Shown: piece by piece, positions 34,088 to 41,112 of the stretch
Numbering within the stretch: position 1 is the first letter of the stretch
How the letters are laid out: each line of letters starts with the position of its first letter
Source: a virus
Length of the DNA stretch: 41,190 nucleotides
Strand: one strand, 5' to 3'
Virus record (IMG/VR): IMGVR_UViG_3300040808_002675
Coordinates: 1 to 41,190 of that record
Position numbers and translations under genes: made by a program
The notes under the pieces: generated by a model
Databases searched by the model: none
What the model was told of the DNA's origin: nothing
The model's input: the letters and a program-made list of their open reading frames with translations, nothing else

Positions 34088-34681
34088 TTATTCCTTGTGT
34101 ATGTCTGCGTTAAATGCTATTGATATTCTAATTTCGTCGTCTACATTTGGTTCAACATAATGTTCTAACCAACTGGGGAAAATCATTAGTTTTCCTTCTT
34201 CAGGTAAGACGCTCCAATTACATGCTAGAAAGTTTGTCCACTTATCCATAGTATTTTCGGGTATAGTATATTGCTGAATAATAGACGGGTGTTTAAACAC
34301 TAACTTTCCGCTTTCTTCATTGCACTTTACATAATATACGCCTGAAAATGTAGCACCAGGGTGTACATGTGGTCTGTTAAAACTACTTTTACGATCGTTT
34401 ACATTAATCCATAAATTAATCATATTGATTTTTGCTTCTTCTAAAAATCCTAATTGAACTTTTACAGATTCAAGTTTTTCAGTAATAGTATCTACTAGCT
34501 TTTGAATTTCGTCATTTGGTTTTACTAGATTGTCGCTTTGCCAACCTATAAAATTACTTTTGACCACTCCGTCGCTATCGTCGTCTTTTAATTCATAAGC
34601 GTATCGTATTAATTCTTCATTGTCAATATTCTTTAAATAATCATTTAAAAGAAATGCTGGGAATAGAGTGTTCAATTCCAT
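34088..34681 (-). CDS. Putative 2OG/Fe(II) oxygenase, TIGR02466-like, HxH motif (197 aa)
   Basis: The core 'WINVNDRKSSFNRPHVHPGA' and 'FSGVYYVKCNEESGKLVF' are followed by 'GKLMIFPSWLEHYVEP' and 'EIRISIAFN', the layout of TIGR02466/2OG-FeII_Oxy_5 proteins. Candidate ligands are H105 and H107 (HxH, not HxD), H174 and R185. It is the first gene of a minus operon that continues 1 nt later with halogenase B, so the two are almost certainly co-expressed. AAAGGAAA precedes the ATG. Family resemblance is good; whether it is a true oxygenase is not settled because the second ligand is not acidic. Confidence 0.72.
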   Translation of the reverse strand: MELNTLFPAFLLNDYLKNIDNEELIRYAYELKDDDSDGVVKSNFIGWQSDNLVKPNDEIQKLVDTITEKLESVKVQLGFLEEAKINMINLWINVNDRKSSFNRPHVHPGATFSGVYYVKCNEESGKLVFKHPSIIQQYTIPENTMDKWTNFLACNWSVLPEEGKLMIFPSWLEHYVEPNVDDEIRISIAFNADIHKE

Positions 34682-34752
34682 TTATATTTTCCTTTGAACT
34701 TTAAGAGCATAACTAGTATATATATCATAAAATTTACTAAGAGGAAAAATTT
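34682..34752. promoter_or_regulatory. Divergent promoter region between oxygenase and halogenase C
   Basis: On the plus strand TTGAAC (34694-34699), 17 nt, TATATA (34717-34722) makes a plausible sigma70-type promoter 31 nt before ATG 34753, with AGAGG as the ribosome-binding site. The same TA-rich core could serve as -10 for the minus strand. No late TAAATA box is seen. This suggests, weakly, early or host-type expression for the inner island operons. Confidence 0.35.
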
Positions 34753-36300
34753 ATGAACATTGTCATTGCCGGCGGCGGCACAGCAGGCTGGCTAGCTGCA
34801 TTATTTATAGCAAAAAATCATCCAAATCATAATATAACAATAGTTGCTTCATCTAAAATTGGAGTTATAGGAGCAGGTGAAGGTGTCACTGGCGAACTTA
34901 TGGATGTTATAATAGGACATTACGGTGATTTTGGTATTGATCCTAAAGAGTTTTTAAAAAATACAGGAGCTATGCCTAAATATGGTATTATGCATAAAAA
35001 TTGGACTCCTGTAAAAGATAAACAGTATTTCGGTCCAATAGATGGAACTAAAACAAGCGGAAGACTTCCGGATGATTTAATTGTTTATCTATCAAATTTT
35101 GCAAAAGATAAAGCATATCTCGGATCATTCTATGGCAATTTATATGAACAAAATGTTTCGCCTGTTAATAAAGTTACTAACACTTATGAAATATCAACTT
35201 TTGCCTTCCACTTTGATGCGAGACTAGCTGCACAAGAGTTAGAAAAAGCAGCTCTAAAATTTCCTAATATAACACTTGTTGATAGTATTATAAAAGGATC
35301 GACAATGAATAATGGATTGATAGATTCTTTGATTTTAGAAGATGGGCAAAAACTAGAAGGTGATTTTTTTGTAGACGCTACAGGATTTGCAAGACTCCTT
35401 ATAAAGAATTTTGATGTAGGCTGGATTAGTTATAAAAAACATTTACCTGTAAATACTGCGTTACCTTTCTTTATACAATACGAAGAAGGTGAATCTCCTA
35501 ATCCATACAGTATGGCATGGGCACAATCTGCAGGATGGTATTGGGAAGCGGCTGTACAACATCGTAAAGGGTGCGGATATGTATTTTCAGATGATCATAT
35601 TTCTGTTGACGATGCACATGCTGAGATAGAAAAAACACTAGGTCGTAAAGTAGATCCTATTAAAGTTTTAAAATTTGACAGCGGAAGATTAGAAAATAGT
35701 TGGGTTAAAAATTGCTTTGCAATAGGATTAGCATCTGCTTTTAGTGAACCTTTAGAAGCAACATCTATTCATGCAACTATACGACAGTTAGCAGACCTGT
35801 CTCATGAATTTATACAGCCGACGATTGAAGATACAATTAATCCTGCTAGTATTAAATTATGCAACCATAGAATGAATAGAATGTATGACGATTTTAAAGA
35901 TTTCTTATCATCGCATTATCTAGGAGGTCGTACAGACACTGAGTTTTGGAAATATGTTACAAACGAATCTGCAACAGACTTTGCTAAAAATTTACAAGAA
36001 ATGTGTAAGTCAAGAATTCCTACAAAATTTGATTTTCCTCATTATCCAGGGTCGGCTAATTGGACAATTTGGTCTTATGTATTGTTGGGTACTAATCAAC
36101 TTACAGAAAAAGTAACATCTAAATATTTGAACGAAGAAATTATTAGAGATAGTGAATATTACTTAAATCATTTAGCTACTTTTGCAGAAAAAACAAAACT
36201 TACGCACTATAGTTTCGATGAACATATTGATATTGTAAAAAATAATCCAATAGATTTTATACCATATTTAGGCGATGAACACTATCTAGGACATTTATAA
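34753..36300 (+). CDS. Flavin-dependent (tryptophan-type) halogenase homologue C (515 aa)
   Basis: FAD loop 'GGGTAG' near residues 7-12, 'GAGEGVT' in place of GVGEATxP, candidate catalytic Lys K76 ('MPKYGIMHKNW') and Glu E335 ('FSEPLEATSI'). The signature tryptophan motif reads W262-Y-W-E-A-A, so the IP pair is lost. 'GCGYVFSDDHIS' and 'DATGFARLLI' are conserved. It is a single-gene transcript, divergent from the oxygenase/halogenase B operon, and the last island gene before the late promoter at 36330. Full length, no frameshift. The flavin-binding halogenase fold is supported; the altered WxWxIP suggests a changed substrate or activity such as plain oxygenation or peroxide production. Confidence 0.8.
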   Translation: MNIVIAGGGTAGWLAALFIAKNHPNHNITIVASSKIGVIGAGEGVTGELMDVIIGHYGDFGIDPKEFLKNTGAMPKYGIMHKNWTPVKDKQYFGPIDGTKTSGRLPDDLIVYLSNFAKDKAYLGSFYGNLYEQNVSPVNKVTNTYEISTFAFHFDARLAAQELEKAALKFPNITLVDSIIKGSTMNNGLIDSLILEDGQKLEGDFFVDATGFARLLIKNFDVGWISYKKHLPVNTALPFFIQYEEGESPNPYSMAWAQSAGWYWEAAVQHRKGCGYVFSDDHISVDDAHAEIEKTLGRKVDPIKVLKFDSGRLENSWVKNCFAIGLASAFSEPLEATSIHATIRQLADLSHEFIQPTIEDTINPASIKLCNHRMNRMYDDFKDFLSSHYLGGRTDTEFWKYVTNESATDFAKNLQEMCKSRIPTKFDFPHYPGSANWTIWSYVLLGTNQLTEKVTSKYLNEEIIRDSEYYLNHLATFAEKTKLTHYSFDEHIDIVKNNPIDFIPYLGDEHYLGHL

Positions 36301-36329
36301 AGTTTGATAGAAAAATATTGTTCTTATAC

Positions 36330-36337
36330 GATAAATA
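36330..36337 (+). promoter_or_regulatory. T4-type late promoter (GATAAATA)
   Basis: GATAAATA is followed by GGAG (36347-36350) and ATG 36358, repeating the 20-nt promoter-to-start spacing of the other late units. It restarts structural-gene transcription immediately after the enzyme island. Confidence 0.65.
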
Positions 36338-36357
36338 CGTTATAATGGAGATAAAGA

Positions 36358-37572
36358 ATGAATTCTGCACCAATTGTTGATCGTATAAGAATTATTCCTA
36401 GAGCTAAAGACTTTTTAGATAGAAGTACAGGTTCAAGCGGCGAGGTATTCTTTAGTAAAGAAACTAATACACTAAGAGTGTATAGTGGACGAACTGCAAA
36501 TCGCGGCGGGTTTGAAGTAGTAACCGATGCAAGTCTTAGAAGAAATATCGGCCAGCAAGAAATTGCATCTGTAAAATATGATGTTACTATAAATAATTCA
36601 GGCACCGGCAATAAGTATATTCTAAACGGTGTAGAACGCCCAGCACTGTCATTTGTGATAGGTTACACTTATGTTTTTGATCAAACAGATCAAACAAACA
36701 TTTATTATCCTAATCCTGAAGGCGGTGCAAATAACCAGCATGTGCTTGGATTTAGTGCAGACAATATAGATGGTGTTGAAGGCGGCGGCACAATTTATGA
36801 AGACGGTGTAAAATATATACTAGATGGCAAAGAGGTTGACAGAAGCACTTATGTAAAAAACTTTCAGCGTTCAGACACACGTATTGTTCAAATAACTATT
36901 ACTTCTTCTACTCCTGAAACATTATATTACTGGTGTAATCAACATACTGGTATGGGCAATGAAATTAGTGTAGGAGAACCAGGAGCAGGTTCAGCAGGCG
37001 CCGGAACAGTTACAGCAAGCATTGATCCGCCTGCAAACCCAACTAACGGAAGTGTTTGGTTTGATGCAGAAATAGGTAAATTATATGTATACTTAGATGA
37101 CGGCGACAGTCAACAGTGGGTACAGCCTGTTGCTACAGAAAGTGCAGGAGTTGATTTAACAGCATTTAGTGTAACACAAAATCCAGCATCGGGAACAGGA
37201 TCACTTACATATGATGACGCAACTGGAGTTTTTGAATATACTCCTCCAGAAATTAGCGGCGGTGGCGGCGGTGGATTTGATCAAACTTTAAACACTACAG
37301 ATGATGTAGTATTTGCAAGTATAGAAGCAGCAAGTTTTACAAATACAGGTGTTGGCATTTCGACTATAACAAGTGCAAGTACACTAACACTTGATGTAGG
37401 AGATGCACTTATAGTTTCGGGCGGTCCATTTAGATTACCTAGTCTAACTGATGCAGAAAGGGATGCATTAATTCCTGTCAACGGCGACATGATATATAAT
37501 ACAGATAATACAAGAATAGAATCTTATGTCAATGGAGCATGGGTAATAGTTAGCACTAGTCCAATAGTTTAA
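36358..37572 (+). CDS. Virion structural protein with a cupredoxin-like domain (404 aa)
   Basis: Residues about 1-70 form a fibre-type head with 'GSSGEVFFSKETNTLRVYSG'. Residues about 80-205 look like a plastocyanin-like domain: 'YTYVFDQTDQTN', H128 ('NNQHVLGFS'), then strand 'RIVQITIT' and 'YYWCNQHTGMG' with C193, H196 and M199, the Cys-His-Met set of a type-1 copper site. 'PANPTNGSVWFDAEIGKLYVY' and a C-terminal RYNT-like module ('LPSLTDAERDALIPVNGDM') mark it as a phage fibre protein. A late promoter lies 20 nt upstream. A second cupredoxin protein lies two genes on. Copper binding is inferred from ligands only. Confidence 0.7.
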   Translation: MNSAPIVDRIRIIPRAKDFLDRSTGSSGEVFFSKETNTLRVYSGRTANRGGFEVVTDASLRRNIGQQEIASVKYDVTINNSGTGNKYILNGVERPALSFVIGYTYVFDQTDQTNIYYPNPEGGANNQHVLGFSADNIDGVEGGGTIYEDGVKYILDGKEVDRSTYVKNFQRSDTRIVQITITSSTPETLYYWCNQHTGMGNEISVGEPGAGSAGAGTVTASIDPPANPTNGSVWFDAEIGKLYVYLDDGDSQQWVQPVATESAGVDLTAFSVTQNPASGTGSLTYDDATGVFEYTPPEISGGGGGGFDQTLNTTDDVVFASIEAASFTNTGVGISTITSASTLTLDVGDALIVSGGPFRLPSLTDAERDALIPVNGDMIYNTDNTRIESYVNGAWVIVSTSPIV

Positions 37573-37581
37573 GGAAAGTAT

Positions 37582-39147
37582 ATGTCAGAAAAAGAATACA
37601 CGGTTATAATAAGAAGAGGCGAAAACTTAGCTGAAGTAGAAGCGGATTTAACTGCTTCTACTGGTGACGGTCCTATACCAAGTAGAACTGTTGACGTTGC
37701 TAATCCTAGACCAGGAAGTAAAAGACAAACACACTTTATGTTGACGGATGAAGAAGCAACAGCACTTAAGGAAGATCCTAGAATTTTAGATGTTGTTATT
37801 CCTGCTGCTTTAAGAGATGACGTTGATATAGGTTTGAATGCAACACAAACTTTTGATTTTGACAAAACAACAGCAGTTGATAACACACGAGCAAACTGGG
37901 GGTTGCGTAGAATCATTGCAGATACTAATGTATATGGCGCAACAGATGCAGCACCTGACGGGTCTTATCCTTATGCTTTAGACGGCACAGGTGTTGATGT
38001 TGTAATACAAGATACAGGAACTAGTGCCGATCATCCTGAATGGGAAGATGCAGATGGAGTTAGTAGATTTGTAGAACTTGATTGGTATACTGCAAGTGGT
38101 TTACCAGGATCAATGCCTGCAGGACATTATGTGGATTACCACGGACACGGCACTCATTGTGCAGGAATCACAGCAGGTAAAACATATGGATTTGCAAAGG
38201 GAGCAGCTATATATGCTGTAAAAGTTCAAGGTCTAGAAGGCGACACTGATCCAAATTCAGGAATTAGTATAAATGATTGTTTTGATGTAATTAGACTTTG
38301 GCATGCAGCGAAAACTAATGGGCGTCCTACTGTAGTTAATATGAGTTGGGGCTATGGTAGAACACTTACAACTACTAATCCGGTAGGCGGAAATTATCAA
38401 GGTGCTCCGTGGACGTATTCGGGACAATCTCAGGCTCAACTATGGTCAGATTATGGTATTGTGCCTCAGATTACAGATGGATTTACAAACTTTAGAAGAA
38501 TACCTATAAGACTAGTTGATATTGATGCAGAAGTTGAAGATATGATAGATGCTGGCATTCATGTATGTATTGCAGCAGGAAACCAATATTACAAGATAGA
38601 TATAGATGGCGGAGTAGATTACAATAATGATGTTGATCTAGGAGGATTAACAACAGCATATCATCAAGGCAGTTCACCATATAGTGATAGAGCATATATT
38701 GTAGGAAACATAGATAGTACAACACAAGATGATGGCGGCACTCCTAGAGATAAAACGGCAGGTTCTAGTAATAAAGGTCCGGGAGTAAATATCTGGGCAC
38801 CTGGAACTGATATTATTAGCGCAGCAAGTAATATAACAGTATTTGGCTCATCTGCTGGAGCATATTTCGAACCGGGTTATCAGATTGCAAACATAAGCGG
38901 AACAAGCATGGCAGCGCCGCAAATAGCAGGACTTTGTGCATTGCACTTACAAGCAAACCCAACTGCTACTCCGGACCAACTACGTAATAAAATACAAGGC
39001 GAATCAAAACCGGTAATATATAGTACCGGTCTTACAGACGATTATAATGCATCCGGAGAAAGTATTATGGGAAGTCCTAACAGAATGGCATTTAGTAAAT
39101 ATGGAAAACAACCATTCAGTATTACAGGTAGCATAGATTTAACATAA
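37582..39147 (+). CDS. Subtilisin-family serine protease (521 aa)
   Basis: The complete S8 catalytic set is present: D144 ('VIQDTGTSADHPEW'), H189 ('GHGTHCAGI'), oxyanion N334 ('CIAAGNQYY') and S442 ('SGTSMAAPQIAGL'). 'AIYAVKVQGLEGD' and 'VVNMSWGYG' are the usual flanking strands. Residues about 1-85 resemble an I9-type propeptide ('THFMLTDEEATALKEDPRIL'), which in relatives acts as intramolecular chaperone and inhibitor. There is no signal peptide. AAGGA overlaps the previous stop. Lying between two cupredoxin-bearing structural genes and within the late block, it may be a virion-carried or maturation protease. Activity is strongly suggested by the intact site; the substrate is unknown. Confidence 0.9.
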   Translation: MSEKEYTVIIRRGENLAEVEADLTASTGDGPIPSRTVDVANPRPGSKRQTHFMLTDEEATALKEDPRILDVVIPAALRDDVDIGLNATQTFDFDKTTAVDNTRANWGLRRIIADTNVYGATDAAPDGSYPYALDGTGVDVVIQDTGTSADHPEWEDADGVSRFVELDWYTASGLPGSMPAGHYVDYHGHGTHCAGITAGKTYGFAKGAAIYAVKVQGLEGDTDPNSGISINDCFDVIRLWHAAKTNGRPTVVNMSWGYGRTLTTTNPVGGNYQGAPWTYSGQSQAQLWSDYGIVPQITDGFTNFRRIPIRLVDIDAEVEDMIDAGIHVCIAAGNQYYKIDIDGGVDYNNDVDLGGLTTAYHQGSSPYSDRAYIVGNIDSTTQDDGGTPRDKTAGSSNKGPGVNIWAPGTDIISAASNITVFGSSAGAYFEPGYQIANISGTSMAAPQIAGLCALHLQANPTATPDQLRNKIQGESKPVIYSTGLTDDYNASGESIMGSPNRMAFSKYGKQPFSITGSIDLT

Positions 39148-39159
39148 GAGGTTTATAAC

Positions 39160-40050
39160 ATGGCATTAAATTTTCCAGCAGATCCAACAAACGGTGATCA
39201 GTATACAGATGGTACAACAACTTGGGAATTTGACGGAACAGTTTGGAACGTTATTACTGTTGCACCTGTAGTAGGGACAGTACCTGATGTTTTTAACACA
39301 ATAGCGGTAGCAGGACAAGATGACATTGTAGCTGAAGTTACAAATGATACCTTAACGTTTGTTGCTGGAGAAAATGTTACTATTACAACAGATGCAATTA
39401 CAGATAGTATTACTATCAATTCTACCGGCGGTGGTGGTGGTGGTGGCGACACAAATCAAAATGCATTTAGTAATATTGCAGTTGCAGGTCAATCAGTTAT
39501 CGAAGCTGACGATATAACAGATACATTAAATGTTGCAGCAGGAGATGGCATTGCAATCACAACAAATCCAGTTGACGATACTCTTACAATAACAAATACA
39601 TTGGCAGCAAGCGATGTATCGGCATTTACAGATTTGACAGATGCAGTTAATGCCAGTTTAACTATAGACAAGTTTTATGAACCTGCAATAGCTATGATAA
39701 GAATGAATAACGTAGGAACAACAGCTTATACAGTAAACAGTCACTATGCAGACCAAGGTCAAAATCCTACACTTTATGCACTTGCAGGTACAACAATAGC
39801 CTTTGATTTAGACAATATCGGTGGACATCCTTTTTTAATACAAGATGCAACTGCAACAAATTATAATACAGGTTTAGTACATGTTGATAGTGCAGGTAAT
39901 GTTACAACTGGTGCATCTGCCCAGGGTAAAGATTCAGGGACACTTTATTGGAGGATACCGGAAAGTATTTCTGGAAATTATAGATACCAATGTTCTTTAC
40001 ATGCTGGAATGGTAGGTGCTATTACTGTAAAACGTTTAAGCGTTATTTAA
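39160..40050 (+). CDS. Virion structural protein with C-terminal plastocyanin-like domain (296 aa)
   Basis: The N-terminus 'NFPADPTNGDQYTDGTTTWE' is a common phage fibre/collar opening. Two repeats follow: 'NTIAVAGQDDIVAEVTNDTL' and 'SNIAVAGQSVIEADDITDTL'. Residues about 185-296 form a cupredoxin-like domain with H223 ('GGHPFLIQD'), C278, H281 and M284 ('YQCSLHAGMVGAITV'), the full type-1 copper ligand set in plastocyanin order. A 7-Gly/GGGG linker precedes the second repeat. It follows the protease by 12 nt, and its last 15 nt overlap the convergent minus-strand gene. A copper-binding virion protein is inferred; redox function is untested. Confidence 0.75.
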   Translation: MALNFPADPTNGDQYTDGTTTWEFDGTVWNVITVAPVVGTVPDVFNTIAVAGQDDIVAEVTNDTLTFVAGENVTITTDAITDSITINSTGGGGGGGDTNQNAFSNIAVAGQSVIEADDITDTLNVAAGDGIAITTNPVDDTLTITNTLAASDVSAFTDLTDAVNASLTIDKFYEPAIAMIRMNNVGTTAYTVNSHYADQGQNPTLYALAGTTIAFDLDNIGGHPFLIQDATATNYNTGLVHVDSAGNVTTGASAQGKDSGTLYWRIPESISGNYRYQCSLHAGMVGAITVKRLSVI

Positions 40051-40293
40051 ATTCTTCAATATATTTTTTCTTAGTTTGATCATATCATTTCTTTTATCTA
40101 CAAGAAGTGTTGGTGTAACATAACCATTATAATAAGAATCATAACCTATATCAATTTCTGCAACTAGTCGTTTTAGATCTTCGATCTTTTTTCTTACTTT
40201 AGTTTTTTTTGGTTCTTCCAGTTTAGCAGCTTTGTCATAGAAAAATTTAATTTCTTCTTTAAATTTGTCACTTGTAGATATTTTAGGCAGCAT
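40036..40293 (-). CDS. Small charged helical protein (85 aa), unknown
   Basis: A Lys/Glu-rich, largely helical protein ('FKEEIKFFYDKAAKLEEPKK', 'KIEDLKRLVAEIDIGYDSYY', 'KRNDMIKLRKNILKNL') with a short non-helical 'NGYVTPTLLVD' segment in the middle. It has no recognised domain. Its start overlaps the end of the upstream cupin gene by 11 nt, so the two are probably coupled. Its end overlaps the convergent structural gene by 15 nt. It could be a small scaffold, chaperone or coiled-coil adaptor. Not identified. Confidence 0.6.
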   Translation of the reverse strand: MLPKISTSDKFKEEIKFFYDKAAKLEEPKKTKVRKKIEDLKRLVAEIDIGYDSYYNGYVTPTLLVDKRNDMIKLRKNILKNLNNA

Positions 40294-40660
40294 TTAATTC
40301 GCTCTCAATAGCATCGCCCGGCAACACAACACATATGTCGTCAGCTTTAAATCCGTCATTAACTTCTGTAACTGAGCTGTTATCGGTTAAAGATATTAGT
40401 CCTACTGGTAACATTGCAGGAATATTAAATACTTTTCCTTCTTCTAATTGCTGCTCAAAAACTTGACCATTTTTTGTATCAATCCATCTCATAATAAATG
40501 AACCATTATTAATGAACCAAGACTTGTTTACAGTCTTTTGAAAGAAAATAGGTGTTTTGCTATTTCTTGCAGGGAACATTAACATTTTTGCACCATACGT
40601 TTCTGTTCTTGCCCATTCTGCTTCGTAACCCCAATCATGTTTTTTTACTGTATCAGACAT
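40283..40660 (-). CDS. Cupin-like protein, mannose-6-phosphate-isomerase type II fold (125 aa)
   Basis: The N-terminal 'HDWGYEAEWART' resembles the 'KPWGxE' opening of the GDP-mannose/M6P-isomerase-type cupins. 'FFQKTVNKSWFINNGSFIMRW', 'QLEEGKVFNIPAMLPVGLI' and 'SVTEVNDG' give two cupin-like half motifs, but the canonical His pair is absent (Gln/Lys at the expected places), so metal binding is doubtful. AAGGATAT precedes the ATG, 9 nt after the Nudix gene. Phages of this type often carry such small cupins; the role is unknown (sugar-nucleotide metabolism or regulation). Confidence 0.6.
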   Translation of the reverse strand: MSDTVKKHDWGYEAEWARTETYGAKMLMFPARNSKTPIFFQKTVNKSWFINNGSFIMRWIDTKNGQVFEQQLEEGKVFNIPAMLPVGLISLTDNSSVTEVNDGFKADDICVVLPGDAIESELNAA

Positions 40661-40669
40661 TGTATATCC

Positions 40670-41104
40670 TTATGCTAAAATATTTAATACTTGAAAAACT
40701 GTTTCAAGTTTATTTAAATTTGTTTTTGTTGTGAGTGTTTTCTTTAGGCCATAATGTAGCGGTTTTGGCCATTTCCCAAAACTTACCCATGCATAACCAT
40801 CATGCTCTTCATTTAATTGTGGCAGGAATTCTTTTTCTACCAAACATAGATATGTATGAAACAAAAACTTCGAATCATTTGAAACGAATGTTTCTAAAGG
40901 TATTGTTTTTTTAATACTAGGCATGAAACCTATTTCTTCTTCTATTTCTCTACGTAACCCTTCCCAGGGTGTTTCTTTATCTTCATTTGTTCCGCCCACT
41001 AACCCCCAAAGATTATTAGTTTTTCCTTGAGTCCTGTGTAAAAACAAAAATCTATTTGTATCAAGAGTATAAAAGAGAGCACCACTGCAAACTATATTAT
41101 TCAT
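40670..41104 (-). CDS. Nudix hydrolase (144 aa from the chosen start)
   Basis: A perfect Nudix box is present: Gly, five residues, Glu, seven residues, then 'REIEEEIGF' within 'GTNEDKETPWEGLRREI'. These Glu residues bind Mg2+ for hydrolysis of nucleoside diphosphates linked to another moiety. The N-terminal 'SGALFYTLDTNRFLFLHRT' and 'NNLWGLVGG' strands are typical. I chose the internal ATG at 41102-41104 because it leaves an 8-nt gap after the upstream gene; an ATG at 41135-41137 (155 aa) would overlap that gene by 25 nt. Neither start has a strong ribosome-binding site. It is first of three co-directional complete genes. Substrate (NTP clean-up, ADP-ribose or sugar nucleotide) unknown. Confidence 0.85.
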   Translation of the reverse strand: MNNIVCSGALFYTLDTNRFLFLHRTQGKTNNLWGLVGGTNEDKETPWEGLRREIEEEIGFMPSIKKTIPLETFVSNDSKFLFHTYLCLVEKEFLPQLNEEHDGYAWVSFGKWPKPLHYGLKKTLTTKTNLNKLETVFQVLNILA

Positions 41105-41112
41105 AATAATAG

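Noticed and set aside
36341-36346. TATAAT downstream of the late box at 36330 considered as a sigma70 -10 element
   Set aside because: It lies immediately before the GGAG site, leaving no room for a 5' leader, and no -35 is positioned upstream; the GATAAATA box explains the start better.
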